64,000 nucleotides of DNA from Clostridium sp. AM34-11AC (GTDB lineage: Bacteria; Bacillota; Clostridia; Lachnospirales; Lachnospiraceae), in the NCBI RefSeq assembly GCF_003435375.1, contig NZ_QWGL01000013.1:1-64000 (forward strand). Direction: 5' to 3'. Every line of letters begins with the position of its first letter. The first letter of the stretch is position 1. Below, piece after piece: positions 43,997-51,839 of this stretch. The notes under the pieces are model-generated. The model saw nothing but the letters and a program-made list of their open reading frames with translations. It did no database searches and was not told where the DNA came from. Both the position numbers and the translations under genes were made by a program.

Positions 43997-45247
43997 ATGT
44001 ACAGAAGCGAAACTAAGACAGCGCTTAATAAGAATATCCTGTATTTTATCCGTTGGACCGCGATCTCCATCGTGATGGGAACCGTCTGTGGCCTTATCGG
44101 AACGGCGTTTGGATACGGGGTCATCTATGCCCAGCGGCTGTTTAAGACCCACAGCTTTATGCTGTACCTGATGCCTGTGGCCGGCGTCCTGATCGTCCTG
44201 CTTCACCAGATGTTCCATGAGCTCGGAAACAGGGGAACGAACCTGATCTTAGAGTCCATCTCCTCGGACGAGCGGATCCCGATGGCAACGCTGCCCTGTA
44301 TCTTTATCTCGACGATCTTAAGCCAGGCTGTAGGTGCTTCCGCCGGAAAAGAGGGAGCGGCCTTACAGATCGGCGGATGCATCGGAAATTATTTCGGCGA
44401 TGTGTTCCATATGGATGAGAGAGATAAGAAAGTCATGATCATGAGCGGCATGAGCGGCTGCTTTGGTGCGATTTTCGGGACGCCGCTTGCGGCAGCCATG
44501 TTCGGAATTGAGGTCATCAGCATTGGTGTCGCCTACTACGCGGCTCTCGTTCCCTGCGTATTTGCTTCCTTTATCGGGGCGCAGATTTCAGGAGCTCTCG
44601 GTCTTCACGGCGAATCCTTCCTGATCCTTCATATTCCGGAGTTTTCTCTTGTCCCGGCGCTCTACACCGTTGGTCTTGGTCTTACCTGCGCTCTTTTAAG
44701 TGTCTGCTTCTGCATCCTGCTCCATGAGACCCAGCATCTCTATAAGAATAAGATCGGGAATGTCTATGTGCGGATCCTTGTTGCGGCAGGACTTTCCATC
44801 GCGCTGGCACTTATCTTCGGACGGGATTACTGCGGAGCCGGATTCAACCTTGTAGAGAAAGCGGTTGACGGGGAATCAGCATATCTTGGATTTTTGTTGA
44901 AAATGATCTTCACGGCAGTCGCCCTGGGCGGCGGATTTAAAGGCGGAGAGATTGTTCCAACACTGGCGGTGGGATCTTCCTTCGGATGCACCTTCGGACT
45001 GCTCACAGGCTTCGAACCGTCCCTCTGTGCGGCAGCAGGAATGCTCGCTACCTTTGTCGGTGTCACAAACTGCCCGATCGCGACCATGTTCCTGGGATTC
45101 GAGCTATTTGGCTTTGAGGCAATGCCGTACTTTGCGGTGGCGGTCGCCATCAGCTTTACGCTGTCGGGATATTATGGTCTCTACAGCGGACAGAAGTTTA
45201 CATACTCCAAGACGAAGGCGGAGTTTATTAACCGGAAGGCGCACTAA
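43997..45247 (+). CDS. ClC-family chloride channel/transporter
   Basis: The 416-residue polytopic protein has the ClC filter motifs: GASAGKEGAALQIGGCIGNY (the GKEGP-like loop, near residue 117) and a later GGFKGGEIVPTLAVGSSFGC (GxFxP-like, near 315). The loop reads GKEGA where Pro is common. Ten or more membrane helices are visible and no CBS domains. The Glu in GKEG suggests a proton-coupled exchanger. It could exchange chloride or fluoride; the sequence alone does not decide. It is transcribed alone between two terminators. Confidence 0.88.
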   Translation: MYRSETKTALNKNILYFIRWTAISIVMGTVCGLIGTAFGYGVIYAQRLFKTHSFMLYLMPVAGVLIVLLHQMFHELGNRGTNLILESISSDERIPMATLPCIFISTILSQAVGASAGKEGAALQIGGCIGNYFGDVFHMDERDKKVMIMSGMSGCFGAIFGTPLAAAMFGIEVISIGVAYYAALVPCVFASFIGAQISGALGLHGESFLILHIPEFSLVPALYTVGLGLTCALLSVCFCILLHETQHLYKNKIGNVYVRILVAAGLSIALALIFGRDYCGAGFNLVEKAVDGESAYLGFLLKMIFTAVALGGGFKGGEIVPTLAVGSSFGCTFGLLTGFEPSLCAAAGMLATFVGVTNCPIATMFLGFELFGFEAMPYFAVAVAISFTLSGYYGLYSGQKFTYSKTKAEFINRKAH

Positions 45248-45282
45248 AGGTATCAGACCGTGCTTTAGCACATCAGCAGTCA

Positions 45283-45342
45283 GGTATTACGGAAATACTC
45301 CTTGGGTTTCAAGGTTTTTCCGTGATATCCGATTGCTTTTTT
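45283..45342 (+). terminator. terminator after the ClC gene
   Basis: GGTATTACGGAAA pairs with TTTCCGTGATATCC, with an inner ccttg-caagg, followed by GATTGCTTTTTTATT. Confidence 0.75.
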
Positions 45343-45409
45343 ATTGCGGGGATGTTATGATAATCGTTACAGGTCCATATACATGCGGTGCTGTCATGAA
45401 CCACCGGGC

Positions 45410-45612
45410 TGTTGTTTTATCCATATGCCCAGGCGTCATGAGAGTTAAAAGGGAAACAGGTCAAAAGCCTGTGCGAGCCCGTCACTGTAGATCCGGAGTA
45501 CATGAGCATTGTCCGTCACAAACGGACAGTCACTGGCAGTTTCTGCCGGGAAGGCGTCTCATGCGCGATGATGGATGAGCCAGGAAACCTGCCGGATGTC
45601 TGCTGGGAGAAA
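45410..45612 (+). promoter_or_regulatory. cobalamin riboswitch
   Basis: The core gggaaacaggtcaaaagcct and the following gtgcgagcccgtcactgta are at 45451-45490. The B12 box gagccaggaaacctgcc is at 45577-45593. It lies 50-60 bases before the CbiK-like gene. Adenosylcobalamin or a related corrinoid would repress the whole downstream locus, identifying it as corrinoid or cobalt-related. Confidence 0.95.
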
Positions 45613-45665
45613 AAAGAACCAGGCTGGGACCTGAAAATTCATTTTTCAAGCGAGGAGAAGAGTAA

Positions 45666-46691
45666 ATGAGAAAAGCAAACCTTTATGCCGTTATGACAGC
45701 GGCAGCCGTATCCATGGCAATCCTTTCCGGATGCTCCGGAAGCCAGACAGCAGCAACAACTGCTGCAGAGACTACTACAGTCGCAGAGACAACCGCGGAG
45801 GAAACTACAGCAGAAGCGACAGAGGCTGAAGAAGAGGACGAAGAGAATTACGATACAGGAGATGCTTCCATGGATAACACAAGAAATCAGGATGAGATCG
45901 GCGAGAATGAGCTTCTCGTAGTAAGCTTTGGTACAAGCTATAATGACAGCCGCAGACTGACAGTCGGCGCCATCGAGAACGCCATCGAGAACGCATTCCC
46001 GGACTATTCCGTCAGAAGAGGCTTCACTAGCCAGATCATCATTGACCATGTAAAGAAAAGAGACAATATTGCGATCGATAACGTGGCAGAGGCTTTAAAC
46101 CGTGCCATCGACAACGGTGTCAAGAATCTTGTTGTACAGCCGACCCACCTTATGAATGGTCTTGAGTACACAGATCTTGTAAATGAGTTAGCAGAAAACT
46201 CCGATGCCTTCGAGCATGTTGCTGTCGGCGAGCCGCTTTTAACTTCCGACGATGACTTCAAGACTGTGATCTCCGCAATCACAGACGCAACAAAGGAGTA
46301 TGATGACGGCGAGACAGCGATCTGCTTCATGGGTCATGGCACAGAGGCCGATTCCAACGCTGTTTACCAGAAAATGCAGGATATGTTAAAGGAAGAGGGC
46401 TTTTACAACTATTATGTAGGTACTGTTGAGGCAACTCCGTCCTGTGAGGATGTTATTGCACAGGTAAAAGAGGGCTCCTACAAGAAGGTCGTTTTAGAGC
46501 CGCTTATGATCGTAGCTGGTGACCATGCGAACAACGATATGGCCGGTGACGATGACGATTCCTGGAAGAGCCAGTTTAAGGCTGCAGGTTATGAGGTTAC
46601 CTGCCTTGTAAGAGGACTCGGTGAACTCGAGCCGATCCAGCAGCTCTTTGTGCAGCATGCCCAGGCTGCCATTGACAGTCTCGCAAAATAA
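45666..46691 (+). CDS. exported CbiK-type sirohydrochlorin cobaltochelatase, lipoprotein
   Basis: The 341-residue protein has a lipoprotein signal (VSMAILSGCSG, Cys near residue 21), then a Thr/Glu-rich linker of about 45 residues, then a CbiK domain. This starts ELLVVSFGTSYNDSRRLTVG and has His in VQPTHLMNG and CFMGHGTEAD for metal insertion, and a late LEPLMIVAGDHANNDMAG. Cytoplasmic CbiK inserts Co2+ into sirohydrochlorin; a periplasmic CbiK is known in Desulfovibrio. Here the lipid anchor puts it outside the cell next to an ABC importer, so it may bind or metallate tetrapyrroles for uptake. Control is by the riboswitch upstream. Confidence 0.88.
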   Translation: MRKANLYAVMTAAAVSMAILSGCSGSQTAATTAAETTTVAETTAEETTAEATEAEEEDEENYDTGDASMDNTRNQDEIGENELLVVSFGTSYNDSRRLTVGAIENAIENAFPDYSVRRGFTSQIIIDHVKKRDNIAIDNVAEALNRAIDNGVKNLVVQPTHLMNGLEYTDLVNELAENSDAFEHVAVGEPLLTSDDDFKTVISAITDATKEYDDGETAICFMGHGTEADSNAVYQKMQDMLKEEGFYNYYVGTVEATPSCEDVIAQVKEGSYKKVVLEPLMIVAGDHANNDMAGDDDDSWKSQFKAAGYEVTCLVRGLGELEPIQQLFVQHAQAAIDSLAK

Positions 46692-46705
46692 GATAGCTCA
46701 CTATG

Positions 46706-46732
46706 GGCGGTCGATGATTCGACCGCCTTTTT
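46706..46732 (+). terminator. terminator after the cbiK-like gene
   Basis: A perfect GGCGGTCGA-tgat-TCGACCGCC stem followed by TTTTT. It should reduce transcription into the importer genes, making the chelatase the most abundant product of the locus. Confidence 0.85.
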
Positions 46733-46806
46733 CTGATACAGGAATGTAGTGATGCTGACTTATCTGAAGCAGCCAGAATGCTGATAGCAGGCACTGCACT
46801 GATAAT

Positions 46807-47769
46807 TTGAAGGGAGAGAAAAATTTTATGCATAAATTGAAACAGTTTACATTTGCGCTCGTGGCGGTCTGCGCCCTGTCCACAGCATGCGGACAGTCCG
46901 GCACGGCTGAGACACCGTCTGCCTCTGCTGCAGAAACCAAGGCTGAAACTACGGTGGAGACGACTGCTGCCGTTGAATCAAAAGCCGCCGTTGCCTCCGG
47001 CAATGAGACCGCTGCGGAACAGACGATTGACACCGTGGGCCTCGTTCCGGTATCCGCAGCGGACCTGAAAGATGGAACTTACGATATTTCCGTAGAGTCC
47101 AGTTCCTCCATGTTTAAGATCATATCCTGTGCCCTGACCGTCAAGGAAGGCGCGATGACCGCGAGAATGACCATGGGCGGAACCGGATATCTCTATGTCT
47201 ACATGGGAACCGGCGAGGAGGCATCGAAGGTTCCGGAATCCGACCTGATCTCCTTTGAAGAGGATTCTGATGGGACCCACAGCTTTACGGTCCCGGTGGA
47301 GACATTAAATGAGGTGCTTCCGTGCACCGCGTTCAGCAAGAAGAAAGAGAAATGGTATGACAGAGAACTCGTCTTTGAGGCATCGGGAATTCCGGCAGAT
47401 GCGTTTCTCAATACATCCTTAAAGACTGTGGAAGATCTCGGTCTCGCAGATGGAACCTATACGGTAGAAGCCGCTCTGACCGGCGGGTCCGGCCGTGCGT
47501 CTGTGGAGTCCCCGGCGGTGGTCGAGGTAAAGGACGGAAAGGCAGAAGCGACGATCATATGGAGCAGCTCCAACTACGACTATATGCGGGTGGACGAGGA
47601 GAAGTTTCTTCCGGTCAATACGGAAGGAAATTCCACCTTTGTGATCACGGTGACTGGTTTTGACAGCCCGTTGACTGTTTACGCCGACACGACGGCCATG
47701 AGCACTCCGCATGAGATCGAATACACGCTGACCTTTGATTCCAGCACGCTGGAAGAGCAGAAACAATAA
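46807..47769 (+). CDS. lipoprotein with two related beta domains
   Basis: Signal and lipobox LSTACG put Cys at about residue 20. A Thr/Ala/Glu-rich linker follows. Two related domains come next. The first begins DGTYDISVESSSSMFKIISC (about residue 87). The second begins DGTYTVEAALTGGSGRASVE (about 217). Both have a later small-residue strand (ALTVKEGAMTARMTMGG / AVVEVKDGKAEATIIWSS). I recognise this as a recurring clostridial exported domain near tetrapyrrole and iron importers, but cannot name a ligand. It is probably cotranscribed with the next gene (7 bases apart). Confidence 0.7.
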   Translation: MKGEKNFMHKLKQFTFALVAVCALSTACGQSGTAETPSASAAETKAETTVETTAAVESKAAVASGNETAAEQTIDTVGLVPVSAADLKDGTYDISVESSSSMFKIISCALTVKEGAMTARMTMGGTGYLYVYMGTGEEASKVPESDLISFEEDSDGTHSFTVPVETLNEVLPCTAFSKKKEKWYDRELVFEASGIPADAFLNTSLKTVEDLGLADGTYTVEAALTGGSGRASVESPAVVEVKDGKAEATIIWSSSNYDYMRVDEEKFLPVNTEGNSTFVITVTGFDSPLTVYADTTAMSTPHEIEYTLTFDSSTLEEQKQ

Positions 47770-47775
47770 CACGGT

Positions 47776-49074
47776 ATGGACAAGAACAGAATTCATTTAT
47801 TCCGCAGAAGGCGGGAGACAGATAAGAGGTACAGGCGGTATGTCAGATGCCTCACCGTGATTCTTTTGAGTGTAGTCATGCTATGTGCTGGGTGCACCGG
47901 GAAAGACGCAGTGGGAAGCTCTGCCGGTGGCTCTGGGGAACAGACCGCTGCGGCAGACAGCCGGCAAAACGAAGCCGGCAGCAGCACTGAGGCAGCCCCA
48001 AAAACGGAGACAGCTGCTACAGCTTCCCGCAGCTGGAACAATATGTCCCCGGTAAGTTCCATGGATCTTCTCTATGCGGATCAGTTTTCCGTGGATTATT
48101 ATGAGAATGACATCTCGCTCATCACCATCGGGGATACAGACCAGTTCCTTCTTCTGCCGGAAGGGATGTCCGCGCCGGTCGGACTGCCGGATTCCATCAA
48201 AATCCTCCAGAAACCGGTAAAAAATATCTATCTTGTGGCGACATCCGCTATGGATGATTTCATTCACCTGGACGCAATGGATTTGATTGCGCTCTCCGGC
48301 ACAAAGGACACCGGATGGTATCTGCCGGAAGCAAGAACGGCAATGGAAGAGGGAAAAATTGCCTATGCAGGAAAGTACAGCGCTCCGGACTACGAGAAGA
48401 TCTTAAGCAGTGACTGCGGTCTCGCCGTGGAGTCCACCATGATCTACCATACTCCCGAGGTAAAAGAACAGTTGGAACGCCTTGGGATCCCGGTTCTCGT
48501 GGAGCGGTCCAGCTATGAGGGCCATCCCCTGGGAAGAATGGAGTGGATCCGGCTCTACGGTGTCCTGACGGGAAAAGAGGCTGAGGCGGAACAGGTATTT
48601 CGCGAAAATATGGACGCTCTGTCCGATGTCCTCGACATGGAACCATCCGGAAAAACGGCCGCTTTTTTCTATGTGACGAATTCCGGCAGCGTCAATGTCA
48701 GGAAGAATGGGGACTATATCGCAAAAATGATCGCCCTGGCAGGCGGAACTTACATTCCCGGGAATGCCGGTTCTGATGAGAACGCACTTTCAACGATGAA
48801 CATGGATTTTGAGTCCTTCTATGCCGCCGCGAAGGATGCGGATGTGCTGATCTACAACAGTACCATTGACGGGGAACTCACCGCGATCGATGAGCTTTGC
48901 GCAAAGAATCAGCTTTTTGCGGATTTCAAGGCAGTGAAAGAGGGCAATGTCTGGTGTACCGGGAAGAACATGTTCCAGGAGACCATGGGCCTGGGGGATA
49001 TGATCCGGGATATGAACGCGGTGTTTGCCGACGATACCGAATATAGCTTTACATATCTTCATCAACTGAAGTGA
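47776..49074 (+). CDS. ABC transporter substrate-binding lipoprotein (BtuF/FecB type)
   Basis: The 432-residue protein has a basic N-terminus and a lipobox VVMLCAGC (Cys at about 39), a low-complexity linker, then a periplasmic-binding-protein class III fold. Family features are a bilobed alternation with the helix region DLIALSGTKDTGWYLPEART and later TGKNMFQETMGLGDMIRDMN. It should present a corrinoid, tetrapyrrole or iron chelate to the permease encoded next. The start is uncertain because the N-terminal 30 residues are unusual. It sits under the cobalamin riboswitch. Confidence 0.85.
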   Translation: MDKNRIHLFRRRRETDKRYRRYVRCLTVILLSVVMLCAGCTGKDAVGSSAGGSGEQTAAADSRQNEAGSSTEAAPKTETAATASRSWNNMSPVSSMDLLYADQFSVDYYENDISLITIGDTDQFLLLPEGMSAPVGLPDSIKILQKPVKNIYLVATSAMDDFIHLDAMDLIALSGTKDTGWYLPEARTAMEEGKIAYAGKYSAPDYEKILSSDCGLAVESTMIYHTPEVKEQLERLGIPVLVERSSYEGHPLGRMEWIRLYGVLTGKEAEAEQVFRENMDALSDVLDMEPSGKTAAFFYVTNSGSVNVRKNGDYIAKMIALAGGTYIPGNAGSDENALSTMNMDFESFYAAAKDADVLIYNSTIDGELTAIDELCAKNQLFADFKAVKEGNVWCTGKNMFQETMGLGDMIRDMNAVFADDTEYSFTYLHQLK

Positions 49075-49177
49075 CACGCAGGTGACAGCTGATCAACAGC
49101 ACGGGATCGTCACTGCGTTGAATTCACACCTGCTGATGAGAACACGAAAAATTATAAATGAAAGGGGAAGAACGCTT

Positions 49178-50188
49178 ATGTCAACCCAGTCTAAGCGGAT
49201 CGTCCGGGCCTACCTGCTGTTATTTGTCCTGCTTGCAGCCTTAAGCTTTCTGAGCCTGGCCGTCGGCAGCGTGCGCGTATCGGCAGCAGATATTCTTGCG
49301 GCCCTGGGTGGAAAAGATAGGACTGATATGACCCGTCATATTATCTTTGATATCCGCCTCCCCAGAATGCTGGCGGCGTTGATCCTCGGCGGGGCGTTAT
49401 CGGTGTCGGGCTTCCTGCTGCAGACATTTTTCTCGAATCCCATCGCCGGCCCCTTCGTCCTTGGAATCTCTTCCGGAGCGAAGCTCGTCGTTTCGATCTT
49501 CATGATCCTGTTTCTCGGACAGGGACTCATCATGAATTCCTGGGTCATGATCGGTGCGGCTTTTCTCGGTGCCATGGCCTCCATGGGCTTCGTGCTGGCG
49601 GTCTCAAAAAAGCTTCCTCAGATGTCCATGTTAGTGGTAAGCGGGATCATGATCGGATATATCTGTTCGGCGGCAACGGATTTTATCGTAACCTTCGCCG
49701 ATGACTCCAATATCGTGAACCTCCACAACTGGTCCATGGGAAGTTTTTCCGGCATCTCCATTGATGGGGTAAAGATCTGTCTCCTTGTGACTGCTACAGC
49801 TCTCGTTTGTTCCATGCTGCTCTCAAAAGCCATGGGTGCCTATCAGCTGGGGGAGGTCTACGCGAGAAACATGGGTGTCAATATCAAACGGTTCCGGATC
49901 GAGCTGATCCTGTTATCCAGCGTTCTTTCCGCTACAGTGACAGCCTTTGCGGGCCCCGTCTCCTTCGTGGGGATCGCGGTGCCCCATATGATCAAACAGC
50001 TGTTTAAGACCGCGAAGCCCATCGTTGTGATCCCGGGATGTTTCCTTGGCGGTGCAGTATTCTGCCTGTTCAGCGATCTGCTGGCGAGAACGTTGTTTTC
50101 ACCGACAGAACTTTCCATCAGTTCTGTGACGGCGGTGTTCGGAGCGCCGGTGGTGATTGCCATGATGATAAAAAGAGTGAAACGTTGA
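49178..50188 (+). CDS. FecCD/BtuC-family ABC permease
   Basis: I place the start at 49178 (MSTQSKRIVRAYLLLFVLLA) after AAAGGGGAAG. The frame is open further upstream but without a signal. The 336-residue protein has about 10 membrane helices and FecCD motifs RLPRMLAALILGGALSVSG and GPVSFVGIAVPHMIKQLF. It forms the channel with the ATPase encoded downstream. Spacing of 25 bases to that gene indicates an operon. Confidence 0.92.
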   Translation: MSTQSKRIVRAYLLLFVLLAALSFLSLAVGSVRVSAADILAALGGKDRTDMTRHIIFDIRLPRMLAALILGGALSVSGFLLQTFFSNPIAGPFVLGISSGAKLVVSIFMILFLGQGLIMNSWVMIGAAFLGAMASMGFVLAVSKKLPQMSMLVVSGIMIGYICSAATDFIVTFADDSNIVNLHNWSMGSFSGISIDGVKICLLVTATALVCSMLLSKAMGAYQLGEVYARNMGVNIKRFRIELILLSSVLSATVTAFAGPVSFVGIAVPHMIKQLFKTAKPIVVIPGCFLGGAVFCLFSDLLARTLFSPTELSISSVTAVFGAPVVIAMMIKRVKR

Positions 50189-50213
50189 TAGGAATAGTCT
50201 GAAAGGAGAGCCC

Positions 50214-51353
50214 ATGCAGAACTACCTGACAGCAGACAATTTAACCGTCGGATACCGCGGAAAACCGATCCTGTCCGACATCTCCATGAACATCCGCCGC
50301 GGATCCATCGTCACGCTGATTGGACCGAACGGGGCTGGAAAATCCACGATCTTAAAGAGTATCATCCGGGAACTTTCCCCATTAGGCGGAAGTGTATTTC
50401 TTGACGGCACAGCCCTGGAGGATTACTCGGATCCTGATTTTGCGAAAAAGACCGCGGTGGTCATGACGGGTCGGCCGGATCCGGAGCTTATGACGTGTTT
50501 TGACGTGGCGGCAGCAGGAAGATATCCGTATACCGGGCGGTTCGGGATCCTGTCCAAAGAAGACAAGAAAAAGGTCATGGATGCCCTCGAAATGGTCCGG
50601 TGCGAAAGCCTTGCGGATGTCCTGTTCCAGAACACCAGCGATGGGCAGAAACAGCGGATCCTCTTAGCCCGGGCGATCTGCCAGGAACCGGAGCTTCTCG
50701 TTCTCGACGAGCCCACATCCTTTCTCGATATCCGGCACAAACTGGAGCTTCTCGATATCTTAAAGAAACTGGTCCATGAGCGCAATGTGGCAGTCCTCAT
50801 GTCGCTTCACGAGCTGGATCTTGCGGAGAGGATCTCTGACTATGTGCTCTGCGCGGAAAACGGGACCATCGGGAGAACAGGGACGCCCCGGGAGGTGTTT
50901 GAGGGAGACTATATCGCAAAGCTCTACGGAATCGAACACGGGAGCTATCTGACGTCCCTTGGATTTCCGGAACTCCCGAGAACAGACGGAGCGCCGAGGG
51001 TCTTTGTCATCGGCGGCATGGGGAGCGGGATTCCTGTGTACCATGCCTTAAACCGGGCGGGGATTCCCTTTGCTGCGGGCGTGATCCATGAAAACGATAT
51101 GGAGTACCAGACAGCGAGAGTGCTGGCAGCAGAAGTGATCCGGGAAGCGGCCTTCGAACCGGTGGGAGAGCAGGCGTTTCTTAGGGCGAAGAAAGTGCTA
51201 GAGTCCTGTGAGGCCGTTTTCTGCCCGTTAAACGTCTTCGGAACTATGAATAAAAAAAACCGGGAACTTCTCCGGATCGGAACGGAACTCGGAAAATTAC
51301 GGCAAATTCATCTTGACAAATCTGATTCCGGTGATATACTAAATGACAAGTGA
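50214..51353 (+). CDS. ABC importer ATPase (FepC/BtuD type) with extra C-terminal domain
   Basis: The first 255 residues are an ABC ATPase: Walker A GPNGAGKST near residue 38, an atypical signature NTSDGQKQRILLARAIC where LSGGQ is expected, and Walker B ELLVLDEPTSFLD. A further 120 residues (RVFVIGGMGSGIPVYHALNR to the end) form an extra Rossmann-like domain with a Gly-rich loop. The same extension occurs in some cobalamin-locus ATPases; its role is unknown. With the permease and binding protein it completes the importer. It precedes the thrS T-box by about 15 bases. Confidence 0.9.
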   Translation: MQNYLTADNLTVGYRGKPILSDISMNIRRGSIVTLIGPNGAGKSTILKSIIRELSPLGGSVFLDGTALEDYSDPDFAKKTAVVMTGRPDPELMTCFDVAAAGRYPYTGRFGILSKEDKKKVMDALEMVRCESLADVLFQNTSDGQKQRILLARAICQEPELLVLDEPTSFLDIRHKLELLDILKKLVHERNVAVLMSLHELDLAERISDYVLCAENGTIGRTGTPREVFEGDYIAKLYGIEHGSYLTSLGFPELPRTDGAPRVFVIGGMGSGIPVYHALNRAGIPFAAGVIHENDMEYQTARVLAAEVIREAAFEPVGEQAFLRAKKVLESCEAVFCPLNVFGTMNKKNRELLRIGTELGKLRQIHLDKSDSGDILNDK

Positions 51354-51367
51354 AAAAAACAACACGT

Positions 51368-51592
51368 TGACAGGAAGAGTACGTTCGGAAACTGCTCAGA
51401 GAGGGATACATTTGGTGAGAGTTATCCTGCACGGAACGAGCTGAAGACCACCCTGGAGTGTCCCCTAATCGGGAACGGTGATTCCGTTATCATCAAATGA
51501 AGTGGTATAGAAATTCTATACAAGCAGGGTGGAACCACGGGTAATCTCGTCCCTTGATTATGTGAAAACGCATAATCAAGGGACTTTTTTAT
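51368..51592 (+). promoter_or_regulatory. T-box leader of thrS
   Basis: Stem I has cagagaggga and an apical ggata/tatcc stem. The specifier loop reads gaagACCa (Thr codon ACC). The T-box agcagggtggaaccacggg is at 51524-51542. The terminator is gtcccttgattatg / cataatcaagggac plus TTTTTT (51549-51590). Confidence 0.95.
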
Positions 51593-51830
51593 TTACGCGA
51601 ACAACGAGCCAAAGTCCGCGCTTGTGCGAGACCTTGGCAACTGCCGCGATAACAAGGGGAAACTCGCGAAGCGTGTTTTCACTTGTTTGCGCGAGTGACA
51701 AAACAGAGACTGTGTTCACACAGGAAACTGAAAACGCGGTATTACAAGCCACGGCTCGCGTGAGATTTTCACTGAGAAAAAGCAGCTGTAAAATATCTCG
51801 GCTGCACGAAATTTTTCCAAGAGAAAAAGG
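51593..51830. other. 240-base spacer between thrS T-box and thrS
   Basis: This long spacer has no gene. It contains palindromic GC-rich patches: gccaaag...ccttggc (about 51610-51641), actcgcg / cgcgagt (51662-51698). Motifs like gcgcgag repeat here and again near 59.95-60.02 kb, suggesting a shared repetitive element. Confidence 0.4.
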
Positions 51831-51839
51831 AGAATGAAC

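Noticed and set aside
51529..51837. A 102-codon frame in the thrS leader
   Set aside because: It covers the T-box terminator and spacer, has no ribosome binding site, and reads as low-quality protein.
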